Positions 20,491 to 30,404 are shown, numbered from the stretch's first letter. The stretch is DNA of 64,000 nucleotides from Acidobacteriota bacterium (GCA_026394075.1 JAPKYX010000072.1:19156-83155); one strand, 5' to 3'. Notes: generated from the sequence alone by a model not told the origin. Program-made: numbers and translations.

Positions 20491-23400
20491 ATGCCTACAG
20501 TCATACTAGAGGTACCAGTATTTAATCGGCGCCGGGTAGCCCGCGCGACCGCTCTATTCGCCCTTGCTGCGAGCCTTGGTCTCAGCGCAAACGCTCAGAT
20601 AACCGTCCGCGTCGCGGCAACCGCATCGAGCATAACGGCCGGCAGTACCTTGCAGATGCTGGCGGTGGTCACCGGAACCACACAAACGTCAGTGACTTGG
20701 TCGCTTAGCGCTCCGCTTGGCTCCATATCAACCACCGGCCTCTACACTACACAGGCGACTGTTCCGACAGGGTATGCGGTTGTGGTCACGGCCCGAAGCA
20801 TGGACGACCCGACGAAGTTTGGCACGCGGACGATTACCGTCTACCCGGACCTCGCCATTACCCTGGCTCCACGAAATGCGAACCTCAGCGCGGCGCAGAA
20901 GCAGCAGTTCACCGCTACGGTAACGGGCAATACGGATACGCGCGTCACTTGGTCCCTCAGTGGGACGAACCGTGGGACGATCTCGAGCGCCGGTCTATAC
21001 ACCGCCCCGTCCACGATCACATCACCGCAAACGGTGACTGTCATGGCTCGCAGTCTCGTGAATCCCCTCCGGACGGCAACCGCCACGGTCAACCTAATCG
21101 CACCGGCGCCGATTAGCGTCACGATCAACCCCGCCACCTCTATCCTGACGCCATCACAGACTCAAGCACTCGCGGCGACCGTTACGGGTTCCACCAGCAC
21201 CGCAGCCGTCAATTGGAGCATGAGCCCCGCCGTCGGCATCCTCGTCCCCAATGGGACAACGGCGGTCTATACCGCTCCTTCCGCGGTGACTGCTGAACAG
21301 ACGGTTGACATTGTCGCGCGCAGCGCGCAGGATTCCACCCGCTTCGCCAGTACCAGGATCACTCTTAAACCGCAACCGGTAACGATCTCTTTAACCCCGG
21401 CTTCTGCCACGCTCAATGCATCCCAAACGCAAGCCCTAACAGCCACCGTCACCGGGTCCATGAATACAAACGTAACGTGGTCAATGAGCCCCGCAGTTGG
21501 TACAATCTCGACCAGCGGTAACACGGCAGTCTACACGGCGCCGAGTGTGCTGGAGACACCGCAAACGGTCGAGGTGGTGGCAACAAGTATGGCAATGTCT
21601 AGCGCGACGGCGAAGGCGATCCTAACCCTGGTTCCGATCATCAGCGTCACCATGACGCCACCCAGCGCCAAACTGAAGGCAGGCCAATCGCAACAGTTCA
21701 CGGCGACAGTGGCGGGTACGCCAAATAAGGGGGTGACGTGGTCCCTCTCGCCGACTGTTGGTAGCGTTAGCGCAACGGGTATCTATACAGCACCGGCCAC
21801 CATCAAGACTCCGCAGAAAGTGGTCGTCATAGCCACAAGCGCCGCCATTCCCCTGAAGACCGCCGAGGCAACGGCGCAACTCGAAACGTCCGATCTGGAG
21901 TTTAGCCTTGACGAGAACGGGTTATCCACTCTCAGCTACCAGGGAACATCCTTCTACGCCAAGCCAGCTTCTGGCAGCAATCACATTCTAAAGGGCGGCA
22001 TCTTCCGGGCTCCCGATGGGACGGAAACGCAAATAGGATGGCGAACACCCAGCGGTGCAAGCCGTAGTAGCGGCTCAGATTGGGTTCAACATATATACAA
22101 CGCCAATCAACCACAACAATTTACAATCCGATGGGACTGTGCTGCCGTCGATGCTCGAACGTTCCGAGTGGACACTACTATCCGGAATGATGACCCCACA
22201 TCCACTCTCGCGCAGATCAACCTCACCTTCGCTCCACTAACATTGCCATCGCCCATCGTGGGCCGCACTTTGCATTACGGGATTTCGATCAATCCGACTA
22301 CGGCTGACGGACTGACAGTTGGGCTTTTGAAAGGAACATGGGGGAGTGTCGCACTGTGGCAGCAATTACCTTCCTCCGGTACCCTTGGATCGTACTACAA
22401 CGAAATCAATCAATTGTATTTTCCCTTCACATTGAGTAATCAGACAGCCCGCTCATTTGAGAGTAGTGCGAAGCAAAAGGTCAACGAGGATCCTATTCCG
22501 CCAAGATCTAGCCGTACGTATAGCTACTTCATCCGCTTCGGACCAGCAGAGGCCACGGCACAGTCGCTAGCCCCAGAAGCCTTTGATAACTATCGGGCCG
22601 TATTTCCGTCGCTACTCAACTGGCCAGATCGTCGCCCTATCGGCAATTGGTTTATTTCTGAGGGATCTAAACGCAGCCGAACGAACCCCCGAGGCTACGC
22701 CTGGGATCCGCTCCTCAACGTTTCAGACCCAGCAACGTTCCGGTCGACAATGCTGAGCCAAGCCAACGGAGTCATTAGCCGCATGAACGCAGTCAATCCA
22801 AGACCACAGGGCCTCATCGTCTGGGATCTCGAGGGACAGGAGTTTGATCATGCGTTTACGTATGTTGGAGCCCCTGAGACGCTGCCGGCAATCGCCCCGG
22901 AGATGGATGCGATTGCAGATGACTTCTTTGCGCTGTTCCGAAACGCTGGCTACCGTGTTGGCATTACATTGCGTCCCATGAAGTTTGGAGTGGGCAATAT
23001 CCCTCCTAAGGACTGTCGGGCTGAGAGCAGTAATTACCCATTCTCTGATAAATTCATTAAACTGGATGCTCCATATCCTCTTCGGGGCTATGTCTGTAGT
23101 GCCCCCCATACGTGGACACAGGCAAATCTCTATGATCAAACCCGGACCGACCAAGATGAAGAATTGTTCAACCTGCTAAAGAAACGCATATCTTATGCCG
23201 CAACGCGTTGGGGTGTCACTCTCTTCTATATCGATAGTAATATCTGGGGAGGAGGTGGTCCACTTGCGCACACCATGTTCAGGGCTTTGCAGCAAGAGTT
23301 TCCCAATGTCTTGATGATTCCGGAATGGGAGAATGCGCAGTACTATGGCGCTACAGCGCCGTACAATCAAGCCAATATGGATGTCTTGCGAACCAACGAT

Positions 23401-23616
23401 AGTATCCGGGAACTCTACCCGGATGCGTTCTCTGTCATAAATATTGCCGACGGTAGATTGGAAGATGTTGCTCGGCGGGCAGCCGTAGTGGAGGGTGTGA
23501 AGAATGGCGACATTCTTCTCTATCGAGCTTGGTGGCCAGCACCTGAAGTTTCCTTGATGCAATCGATCTACGCCGATGCAGCGGTCCTGAAGGCTGCATC
23601 AACTCCCGTAAAATAG
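20491..23616 (+). CDS. Large secreted protein: five Ig-like repeats plus a probable TIM-barrel glycosidase-like domain
   Basis: 1041 residues. A signal peptide (residues about 16-36, ending ALAASLGLSANA) is followed by five Ig-like units of about 85 residues each (about 37-470), recognised by repeated VTWSLS...G.IS..G.YTAP and the ensuing T...V.V.A.S. Residues about 470-1041 form a different domain, with WDLEGQEFDH, GITLRPMKFG, TLFYIDSNIWGGGG and MIPEWENAQYYG. The spaced acidic residues at the ends of strands suggest a TIM-barrel glycoside hydrolase, although I cannot place it in a CAZy family. No PEP-CTERM tail is present. The C-terminal half is clearly more AT-rich than the repeats, suggesting a different origin. 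It may modify or bind the EPS made by the neighbouring cluster; this is inference. Confidence 0.72.
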   Translation: MPTVILEVPVFNRRRVARATALFALAASLGLSANAQITVRVAATASSITAGSTLQMLAVVTGTTQTSVTWSLSAPLGSISTTGLYTTQATVPTGYAVVVTARSMDDPTKFGTRTITVYPDLAITLAPRNANLSAAQKQQFTATVTGNTDTRVTWSLSGTNRGTISSAGLYTAPSTITSPQTVTVMARSLVNPLRTATATVNLIAPAPISVTINPATSILTPSQTQALAATVTGSTSTAAVNWSMSPAVGILVPNGTTAVYTAPSAVTAEQTVDIVARSAQDSTRFASTRITLKPQPVTISLTPASATLNASQTQALTATVTGSMNTNVTWSMSPAVGTISTSGNTAVYTAPSVLETPQTVEVVATSMAMSSATAKAILTLVPIISVTMTPPSAKLKAGQSQQFTATVAGTPNKGVTWSLSPTVGSVSATGIYTAPATIKTPQKVVVIATSAAIPLKTAEATAQLETSDLEFSLDENGLSTLSYQGTSFYAKPASGSNHILKGGIFRAPDGTETQIGWRTPSGASRSSGSDWVQHIYNANQPQQFTIRWDCAAVDARTFRVDTTIRNDDPTSTLAQINLTFAPLTLPSPIVGRTLHYGISINPTTADGLTVGLLKGTWGSVALWQQLPSSGTLGSYYNEINQLYFPFTLSNQTARSFESSAKQKVNEDPIPPRSSRTYSYFIRFGPAEATAQSLAPEAFDNYRAVFPSLLNWPDRRPIGNWFISEGSKRSRTNPRGYAWDPLLNVSDPATFRSTMLSQANGVISRMNAVNPRPQGLIVWDLEGQEFDHAFTYVGAPETLPAIAPEMDAIADDFFALFRNAGYRVGITLRPMKFGVGNIPPKDCRAESSNYPFSDKFIKLDAPYPLRGYVCSAPHTWTQANLYDQTRTDQDEELFNLLKKRISYAATRWGVTLFYIDSNIWGGGGPLAHTMFRALQQEFPNVLMIPEWENAQYYGATAPYNQANMDVLRTNDSIRELYPDAFSVINIADGRLEDVARRAAVVEGVKNGDILLYRAWWPAPEVSLMQSIYADAAVLKAASTPVK

Positions 23617-23811
23617 GCTGCGGTGATCAAGCCAATGGCGGGGCGTCTACGGATGCTACACCGGCTTAGCGACGCTCCCACATAGTGCAGCAATCCCTTA
23701 ACGCCGGTGGGCAGAGATGTTTCAGGCGACCTTGTGGCTCGGGCAGTGCGGTGTTAATAGTTACGATTATCGATCCGAAGACATGTCTTTGTCCGGAGGT
23801 AACGAGTTGGG

Positions 23812-24749
23812 TGCCTCACAACCTGTAGTTGTAACCCTGACCAATGAGCCAGACTGGAGACCCGACTCCGAGCCCGGAGCGAGGCGCTGAGGATGATCGA
23901 GCGCTGCTGCATCGTGCTGCTCGCGGGCCAAAGCTGGAAGAACAAGCAGATTGTCGAGGAGTTCCAGATCACCGAGGCCAAGGCGCCGAGTGGGCGCGAA
24001 CGGAAGACTGCCGGCATTGGCCAAGGACACACCACGGCGGGGGCGGAAGCCGAACATCACTTCGGCCATGATGGAGTCGGTCATCGAGGAGACGCTGCGG
24101 GAAAGCGAACAATGCGACCGAATGGAGCACGCGGAAGAAGGCCGCGGCCGCAGGGGTTTCAGCGAGCGTCCCGTGGGCGGAATCTGGAAACGGCACGGAC
24201 TCAAACAGCAGCGGCCACTTTGCTCCAGCTAAGGATTCAAGTCCTGGACCGGACTCAACCGTGCCCTCCTTGAAGCCGTGTCCCAGCGGCACCCTGACCC
24301 ACGATTACAAACGCAACGGGGTCGCCGATGGCCAAGTGATCAGTATGTGCGATGGCCGCCACCCGTCATCAGAAAGGGCTGACGTGTCTCAGCGTCAGCC
24401 GACCACGTTACGCCAGTCGAAACCGAGGCATATCTTATCTGCAACAACGCTTCCACGCAGAAGCACCTCAAAGTGCGTGGTTGGTTGGATCGTAATCCCC
24501 GATGCCTTACCGCCACCAGCAGTTCCCGGCTTAATATGGTCGAACGCTCCTTTCGCGAAATCACCGAGAACCGTATTCGTCACGGCCCTTCCTCGATGTC
24601 TCAAATCTCATCACCGGCCAAGGCATATGGATTCAATACGTGTCGCTCGCTGTAGCTTCAACAAGCCTTCGTCTCGGATTCGCCGGGACGCTTCTCAATC
24701 AGTTGGAGTGTTTTGTCAAAGATTCTCTGATGTCCGATACTTTCCATAG
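23812..24749 (+). pseudogene. Decayed IS630-family transposase
   Basis: Pieces of one IS630-type transposase appear in order but in different frames. The N-terminal part is MIERCCIVLLAGQSWKNKQI (from 23893). Next come ALAKDTPRRGRKPNITSAMM (from about 24011) and GGIWKRHGLKQQRP. A middle THDYKRNG block follows near 24300. Then come RGWLDRNPRC and SRLNMVERSFREITENRIRH (from about 24476), the conserved DDE-domain end, and finally a short C-terminal piece ending near 24749. Several frameshifts make it non-functional. Inverted terminal repeats were not identified. Its presence beside AT-rich methyltransferase and glycosyltransferase genes marks an insertion or acquisition point at the edge of the EPS cluster. 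Confidence 0.85.
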
Positions 24750-25445
24750 ACCCAACGACTTGTCGCCAAACGCCCCATCACCTTCTGTGCATTCCTCATC
24801 TATTAGTATGAGTGGCGGCGGAAATGAAAAAGGGGCAACTTGTAAATTGAGAGTCCGCCACGCACCTGTTACGATGTCGGAATTATGCTGACGACTCGTA
24901 AAGGTTGTTGTAAAAAGATATGTGGAATCACTGCCGCATATGTTATGCAGCGCGATGAGAACATCCTTAAAAGACAAATGCACAAGGCAATCGCGGCAGA
25001 ACACTACATCAACTTTCGGGAGCTTATCCTCTAATAAGTTCAGCTTGCAGAAGTGAACATTGGGCGATTGGTGCTGTTGGCTGTTCCGCCTGACTAGATC
25101 CATGACAAGATCCGCACCGGTGTAATCTATGCTCTCCAAATCAACATGCTTCATCCAGTGAAAATCACCACAAGGAATATCCAGCATTGAGTGGGCCGAA
25201 AACGTTCGCAAAACAGATGGAAGTGTTTCTCTAACTATCCGAGTTTGGAATAGATCTGATCCTCCTCCAGAAACCGATTCGGTTCCGCCCCATCTATTTC
25301 CACGACAAATATCTGTAAACACTTCCTCAGAAGTGCTCATTCTCAATCTTGCCATCTTGTACTGAAAGATAGCAGACTCGAAAAGGTACCTAATAAAATG
25401 ATAAGCAGGTCGTAAGCCTGGTACTCTTTTCAGTATTTGTTTCAT
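24699..25445 (-). CDS. Class I SAM-dependent methyltransferase
   Basis: The start at 25445 (ATG) is preferred because GGAGG lies 8-12 nt upstream; an in-frame GTG at 25460 is less likely. About 248 residues. The Rossmann motif I is SMLDIPCGDFHWMK (about residues 86-99), and an FCRDCLVHLSFKD motif follows near 149-161. A C-terminal PPPLILIDE...GDKSLGLW block is shared with stand-alone methyltransferases found in polysaccharide clusters. The substrate is probably a sugar or other small molecule of the surface polysaccharide. The gene is much more AT-rich than the EPS operon, and its last nine codons or so overlap the decayed IS630 sequence, so the C-terminus may have been altered by the insertion. 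Likely horizontally acquired. Confidence 0.75.
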   Translation of the reverse strand: MKQILKRVPGLRPAYHFIRYLFESAIFQYKMARLRMSTSEEVFTDICRGNRWGGTESVSGGGSDLFQTRIVRETLPSVLRTFSAHSMLDIPCGDFHWMKHVDLESIDYTGADLVMDLVRRNSQQHQSPNVHFCKLNLLEDKLPKVDVVFCRDCLVHLSFKDVLIALHNICGSDSTYLFTTTFTSRQHNSDIVTGAWRTLNLQVAPFSFPPPLILIDEECTEGDGAFGDKSLGLWKVSDIRESLTKHSN

Positions 25446-26008
25446 CTGCCGCACCTCCACGAATATTCTCTATCGTGCTCTGCTCCACCCAAAACGAAGT
25501 GGGACGCGATAATCGCCTACCAACCGACAGCATAGTCTAATGCAACGCTGGTGCGCGAATCGCTAGGAGCTTGTTGACAAACTCGATTTGATGCCCCCGC
25601 GACACTCTTTCGAGGGGTCTTGAAGCGCATCCACTGCGCGTGTTGGCCCGTTGTGGCTCAATCTGGGAGCCAGGTGCTTATCGCCGGGTGAGCGAACGGT
25701 CGCAGGGGATTCGACTTCAAGAGGCTCCTCGTCTAGAGCGGGTCTCTGCAATCGTGATTTCCGATATGTAGATTCGCCACCCTTCGTCTTTGCCGGAGAT
25801 TCGCTTCACGCACTCGACTCATTGCTGAAGCGGGAGCCTTGAAGGCGGCATCAGCCCCCTGGGTTAGGGATAGTGTGGTTGTGTGCGTGAGCAGTTCGTT
25901 TTGAGGATGGCCATCGTGTAACCAATCCTGAATCGGCCGAAGAACTGCGCTGCGGAGGAAATGAACGTCGTGTTGATGGGCTCGAAGGGAGGGGTAAACC
26001 TGCGAGTA
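25446..26008. other. Non-coding gap with a possible transposase remnant
   Basis: No intact gene is seen. Around 25566-25760 the minus strand can be read as a short piece ending QIEFVNKLLA, which resembles the end of DDE transposases, and the plus-strand sequence GAGCTTGTTGACAAACTCGA (25568-25587) is IS-like. The evidence is weak. It fits the picture of an insertion-prone boundary between the IS630 remnant and the EPS genes. Confidence 0.25.
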
Positions 26009-26899
26009 TCAGCGGTGTTTCCACAGCCGTTTGCTGGCAATGTAAGCGGATCTAAAAAGTAAGAAGGTCAGGAGCCGAGCAGTCTGAGACGTGAAAGCAA
26101 CTACCTCCCTGAAGGTCATTGCCCAGGGATTGCGGAAGACGCCAAGTCCATCAACGTACCCTGAGTAATCTCCTAATGCCCGGGTATTGAAGGCTAGCCC
26201 GATAGTCCGAGCTCGGGAAAAGTCGTGATTATGTACGCTGAACACTTTCTCCCCAACTACACGTGTAAAGCTAGCGGGAATATAGTGATATTCTGGGGGC
26301 AAAACAGAAAACTTTATATTTGTCAAGAAAAGGGCACGCCGGAATGATGGCTGATCTTCCTTAATGCCATGAGTCTTCAATAAAAGGCGGTATTCATCGA
26401 CCCAGCAGCTCATGAGCTTCTGGAAGGCATCGGACTTCCTGTAAACTATCATGCCGCTGCTGAGTTCGGGGAATGAGGGGGGGATGTTGGCGAGTTTGCT
26501 GAGGGGCCCCAGTCCGAGGGACGCTTCATGGCTTGCCAATAAGTCGGCTCCGCAAAGACCGTCAAACACTTCATCCATACAGTGGAACAATGAGACATCA
26601 GAGTCAAGATAGACCGTCTCATCAAATGGCGTGTTGCCGAGGTAATGAACTTTGTCGAAGTACGAGAAATGCGGATCTATGATGCGAACTTCAAATTCGC
26701 ATCCCAAGCCGAGAGGCACTTCAGATGCGATGCAAATAGGCAGTGTCGTGTGTTGTCGCAAGAGTGCGAAAGACAATCGTAACTCATCATGATAATGTTT
26801 CCCGGTAACAATGAAATAGTAGCCTCGTGTTTGCGGAGTCATAGACGATGGCGCGAGCGATGTAGGTGTGAGCATTGCAAGTAGGCGAGAAAAGAACAT
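26009..26899 (-). CDS. GT-A fold glycosyltransferase (GT8-like) with DSD motif
   Basis: 296 residues. A GYYFIVTGKHYHDELRLSFA opening, then FDKVHYLGNTPFDETVYLDS with a DSD metal-binding motif (YLDSDVSLF, about residues 97-105), and a later SGMIVYRKSD. This is the arrangement of nucleotide-diphospho-sugar transferases of the GT8/GT-A type, with the DxD at the end of a beta strand. The donor and acceptor sugars are unknown. It sits about 575 bp downstream of the main EPS operon, on the same strand, in more AT-rich DNA, and probably adds a side residue to the polysaccharide. A C-terminal hydrophobic/basic stretch (LLTFLLFRSAYIASKRLWKHR region) may associate with the membrane. Confidence 0.65.
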   Translation of the reverse strand: MFFSRLLAMLTPTSLAPSSMTPQTRGYYFIVTGKHYHDELRLSFALLRQHTTLPICIASEVPLGLGCEFEVRIIDPHFSYFDKVHYLGNTPFDETVYLDSDVSLFHCMDEVFDGLCGADLLASHEASLGLGPLSKLANIPPSFPELSSGMIVYRKSDAFQKLMSCWVDEYRLLLKTHGIKEDQPSFRRALFLTNIKFSVLPPEYHYIPASFTRVVGEKVFSVHNHDFSRARTIGLAFNTRALGDYSGYVDGLGVFRNPWAMTFREVVAFTSQTARLLTFLLFRSAYIASKRLWKHR

Positions 26900-27474
26900 G
26901 CCCGAAGAATGGCAACCGCTTCAGAGGGCTTCGGGCGGACTTAGCGGACGTGAGGCAGCGTATTACCTGACGTGTACTAGACCAGCGATCATAAGGGCGG
27001 TTGAGGCTGACAGTCAAGGGACGTGTGGGCTTCTGTGTACGATATGAGTAGATGGTTGCAAAAGGGTGCGCTCTTTGGCTGCGCAAGGGTGGCCACATGA
27101 TAAGTGCGGTGACGCCGCGGTGGCGTATCGTGGTTGGCGGGGTGTAGGATCGGAGGCGGTTGCCCGGGTGACCTCAGTGTGGCGGGAATGGATTGGCGCA
27201 GGTTCGGTCTGTACTAGTGCTGTTGGAGTTGTGCGGGTGCAAGGGGCGGATGGCGAAGTAGGTGGTCGGACTCAGAGTGGACTCCAAAGTCATTCGGTAC
27301 GTTAAGTGATCTAGCACCCAAGAGAACGCTTCCTCCGTGGCGGCGCCGCGGGTAATGATCTGCCTGCCCGTAGTAGTGCTTGATGGTGAAGGATCATAAT
27401 TGTAGTAGTAAAGTCAAAGTGTGAGGGAGCAGCGGGTGACCATGTCGATGTGGTTGTTTGAGTACTGGCTATGG
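26900..27474. other. Intergenic region without recognisable genes
   Basis: About 575 bp between WcaF and the GT-A glycosyltransferase. Reading frames here lack any familiar motif. The GT-rich plus strand (about 27100-27300) looks like degraded sequence. TAGTAGTAAAGTC occurs near 27402. I see no transposon ends, RNA gene or clear terminator. Confidence 0.4.
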
Positions 27475-28047
27475 TCACGGATTTGGATGATGGGCTTCAG
27501 GCCGTATAAGCCTCGTCTTCACTTTGGTGGCGGGATTGCCAGCATAGATGCCCATCGCGTCGAGCGTCCCGGTTGCTACACTTCCTGCGGTAACGATTGC
27601 GCCCTCTTGAAGAGTAGTGTTTGGGCAGATTACGCTTTGTGCGCCCACCCAGGCCCCGGGCTGAAGAGTGATAGCTCCGACGATCAGGCCAAATGCCGGG
27701 TCCGTCCAATCGTGATTTCCGGTGCACAGGTAGGCACCTTGTGAGATACAGACATCTCGCCCAATCGTGACCTGCGCGAGATTGTCGATCCAGGCGTCCT
27801 CGCCAATCCAGGCATGATCACCAATATCGAGCAGCCAAGGATACTTGACCCGCACCCCGGGCTTGATCACCACTCCGGCACCCACGCGGGCGCCAAACAG
27901 CCGCAACAAGCCGCGGCGCAACTGGGAGGACGGATTCCACGCGGCCCGCAGCAGTGGCAGACCCAAGAAGAACCACAAGGCTTGCACTAGGAAGGGCCGT
28001 CCGGGAGAATACCAGGAGTTATCGAAGCGGGATAAGCGAACAGGCAT
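27475..28047 (-). CDS. wcaF: WcaF-type polysaccharide O-acetyltransferase
   Basis: 190 residues. The left-handed beta-helix hexapeptide pattern is evident from residue 50 on (GARVGAGVVIKPGVRVKYPW, IGDHAWIGEDAWI, IGRDVCISQGAYLC). The catalytic-type histidine is in GNHDWTDPAF, and the end is AGNPATKVKTR. This order matches the colanic acid acetyltransferase WcaF subfamily, which transfers acetyl from acetyl-CoA to a sugar of the EPS repeat. An N-terminal hydrophobic segment (FLVQALWFFLGLPLL) is typical. It is the last gene of the long EPS operon, 12 bp after a GT4 gene, and is followed by the 575-bp gap. Confidence 0.85.
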   Translation of the reverse strand: MPVRLSRFDNSWYSPGRPFLVQALWFFLGLPLLRAAWNPSSQLRRGLLRLFGARVGAGVVIKPGVRVKYPWLLDIGDHAWIGEDAWIDNLAQVTIGRDVCISQGAYLCTGNHDWTDPAFGLIVGAITLQPGAWVGAQSVICPNTTLQEGAIVTAGSVATGTLDAMGIYAGNPATKVKTRLIRPEAHHPNP

Positions 28048-28059
28048 GCGTCGGTCCGG

Positions 28060-29217
28060 CTAAGGAATGTCGATAGCACAGGAAGTGGGCCGGGACCCGC
28101 CGCCCACCCAGTCATAGACGTCGGCCATCTGTGTGGCTACTCTTTCCCAGGTGTATTGCTGAGCTAGAGCCAGTGCCCGGTGCCCTGCAATCTTCAACGC
28201 CTCTTCACCCGCGTGGAGGGCGTGCACCAGCGCCGCGGCAATCGCGGACGGGGTCACTTCCGTCAGCCAGCCGGCTCCCACGTGTGCCACTTCATCGAAG
28301 TAGCAGCCGGGCGAAATCAGAGCCGGGGTGCCGGTTCCCAAAGCTTCCAACAAGGCTACGCTGAAGCCTTCTGAATACGATGGCAGCGCGAACAGTGAGG
28401 AGGCCGCAAAGGCGCTCCATTTCTCATCACCCACCAAAATCCCGGTGAGTGTCACCGAACTTTCCAGCTTGCGGGCGCGGATCTGTTGCTCCAGTGCCGC
28501 CTCCGTACCGGCGTCATCCGGCCCGGCGATTACCAGGTGCGCGCCGGTATGCGGCCCCACGTCCGGCCAGGCCTGCAGCAGCGGGAAGAGACCTTTCTTT
28601 GGATGCAGCCGGCCCAGGAACAGCACTAGCGGCCTGTCCCGCAAAGCCGGGAAGCGGGTGAGAAACAGTTCGGGAGTTACCCTTGGCGGCAGCGAGATTC
28701 CGTTGGGGATCACCGCCACGGGGTTGGTCAGCCCCAGGGCCCGGTAGTTGTCCAATTCGGCCCTGGTGACGGCTCGCAGACACGCCGCCCGCTGCAGTGT
28801 CGCGCGTTCCGTCAGCCACAAATAGAGCGTCTTCTTCAGCGCCTTTTGCCGGAGTGACCACTCATCCAGCATGCCGTGTGCCGAGACGAGATAGGGCTGG
28901 TTCAAACGGAGGGCTGCCTGCGCGCTCACGCGGCAATGTGCTTCCCAGATGCCATGAATGTGCACCACACTTGCTTCTGACAGGCGGTGGCCGTATTGCG
29001 CTTGTAAGGCTGGCTGGCGCCACCATGCGCCATGGGCATAAGGCCAGCAGGTCAGATGCGGCGCGGACTTCTCCTCACCGGGACGGCAGAAAGCGGCGCG
29101 ATGGGTAATATACCGGCCCCCGGCATCCATAGCCGCGCCAAAGTGAGGTAGCGACGACACGATGCCCCCGTACTTAGGGTCGACATGCGAACAAACATCA
29201 AGACAGATCTTGCTCAC
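28060..29217 (-). CDS. Glycosyltransferase family 4
   Basis: 385 residues. GTG start overlapping the stop of the upstream gene (GTGA). The GT-B fold is visible: an N-terminal DVCSHVDPKYGGIVSSL acceptor domain, VVHIHGIWE, the linker VIPNGISLP, then PLVLFLGRLHPKKGL and a C-terminal SYSEGFSVALLEALGTGTP nucleotide-sugar site with the E-x7-E pattern. The HGIW/SAHGML segments and overall pattern match EPS GT4 enzymes that add hexoses. The donor is not deducible. It lies between another GT4 and wcaF, so it probably adds a late residue to the repeat unit. Confidence 0.85.
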   Translation of the reverse strand: MSKICLDVCSHVDPKYGGIVSSLPHFGAAMDAGGRYITHRAAFCRPGEEKSAPHLTCWPYAHGAWWRQPALQAQYGHRLSEASVVHIHGIWEAHCRVSAQAALRLNQPYLVSAHGMLDEWSLRQKALKKTLYLWLTERATLQRAACLRAVTRAELDNYRALGLTNPVAVIPNGISLPPRVTPELFLTRFPALRDRPLVLFLGRLHPKKGLFPLLQAWPDVGPHTGAHLVIAGPDDAGTEAALEQQIRARKLESSVTLTGILVGDEKWSAFAASSLFALPSYSEGFSVALLEALGTGTPALISPGCYFDEVAHVGAGWLTEVTPSAIAAALVHALHAGEEALKIAGHRALALAQQYTWERVATQMADVYDWVGGGSRPTSCAIDIP

Positions 29218-30404
29218 CGGGCGGCTCCTTCCGGTATAGCCAACCCGGCCTGTCGCAAAGCCCGCCGGAGGCCTGTTACCGGATCATTGGCTTGACGCCA
29301 GGCATCAAACAACGCCGGTACGGCCTCCGTCATCCGGGCTAGCCGCGCCGGGGTCATCACGTCGCGTAGGCATTCCGTCAATGAAGCTAGATCACCTGCC
29401 CGAAACAGCCGCCCATTCTCGCCATCCCGCACGACATCCAGCGCGGAGCCGACCACGGAGCTGGCGACCACCGGCATCCGCGTGGCCGCTTCAGTGACGG
29501 CGACACCCCAGGGTTCATAGTCACTCGGCAGCACGGCGGCGCTGGCGTGACCGTACAGTGCGGCCAGATCGTCAAAGGCATTCACAAAGCCTGTCCAGTG
29601 CACCCGGGCGGAAACCGGGGCGGCCAGCGCAGCTAGAGCAGCTTGATCCGGTCCGGAGCCGACAACCAGTAGATCCCAGCCGGGGAACTCCTCTGCCAGC
29701 TGCACAAAAGCCTTCAGCAGAAGATCGACGCGCTTTTCCGGCGCCAAACGGCCTGCGTAGATCAGATACCGGCGGTCGGGGTCCAGGCCAAACCGTTGAC
29801 CCGCGGACCGGGCCCGCTCCGGCGCCAAGTAGCGGATGGCGTCATAGTCAGTGTCATAAGGGACACGGAAGATCCGCTCCGGCGGCACGCCGTACTGTTG
29901 AAAGTAGGCCTCACCCGCACTTCCGCAGCACAGCACTCCGGTAAACCAGCTCAGTATTCGCGACAATAGCCGCTGCTTCAACCAGCCGCGGTATCCGGCG
30001 GCCCGGCCGGCATGGACATTACTATCGCCGAACAGAAAGCAGGGCACGCCATGGCTGCGGCACCACCGCGCGATGCGCAAGCGGCCCAGATCGTTATAGC
30101 CACCGAGAATGACGGCCTGAATGTCATGGGTCTCCAGCCACTGGATGACGCGCCCCGCCTTGCGCCACTCTTTTGGCTGCGCCCCCCAGTGGTCGGCGCC
30201 CTGGCTGTCCTGGTGAGCGCCAAACTCCACCGGCCGGATCTGCTCCGGCATGTTCAACTGCCAGTGGGCGTTGCTGATGGCATGCGTGAACACGCTCCAG
30301 CATTCGACGTCCACCAGTTCCCGGGCCAGCCGCTCATGGAAGTAGACCCGGTAAGGCGTCGGGGCGTTGTTGATCAGCGCCACCCGGTGCCGGGCGCCGG
30401 TCAT
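29214..30404 (-). CDS. Glycosyltransferase family 4
   Basis: 396 residues. The ATG overlaps the Wzy stop by four bases. The N-terminal domain starts VALINNAPTPYRVYFHERLA, as in GT4 enzymes of the WcaL/PimB group. The C-terminal domain has YLIYAGRLAPEKRVDLLLKA, DLLVVGSGPDQ and PSDYEPWGVAVTEAATRMPV, the EPWG.x.EA phosphate-binding region. Unlike many GT4 proteins it carries GLLCCGS-type cysteines (CC at about residue 158) of unknown meaning. It would transfer a sugar from an NDP donor to the lipid-linked EPS intermediate at the cytoplasmic face; specificity unknown. Confidence 0.85.
   Translation of the reverse strand: MTGARHRVALINNAPTPYRVYFHERLARELVDVECWSVFTHAISNAHWQLNMPEQIRPVEFGAHQDSQGADHWGAQPKEWRKAGRVIQWLETHDIQAVILGGYNDLGRLRIARWCRSHGVPCFLFGDSNVHAGRAAGYRGWLKQRLLSRILSWFTGVLCCGSAGEAYFQQYGVPPERIFRVPYDTDYDAIRYLAPERARSAGQRFGLDPDRRYLIYAGRLAPEKRVDLLLKAFVQLAEEFPGWDLLVVGSGPDQAALAALAAPVSARVHWTGFVNAFDDLAALYGHASAAVLPSDYEPWGVAVTEAATRMPVVASSVVGSALDVVRDGENGRLFRAGDLASLTECLRDVMTPARLARMTEAVPALFDAWRQANDPVTGLRRALRQAGLAIPEGAAR

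Noticed and set aside
24699..24750. Methyltransferase as a clear truncation by the IS630 insertion
   Set aside because: The family's usual GLW ending is present before the overlap, so only a few added or altered C-terminal residues are indicated.
27066..27305. 79-residue plus-strand frame in the 26900-27474 gap
   Set aside because: Low-complexity Gly/Val/Arg composition, no ribosome site of note and no motif.
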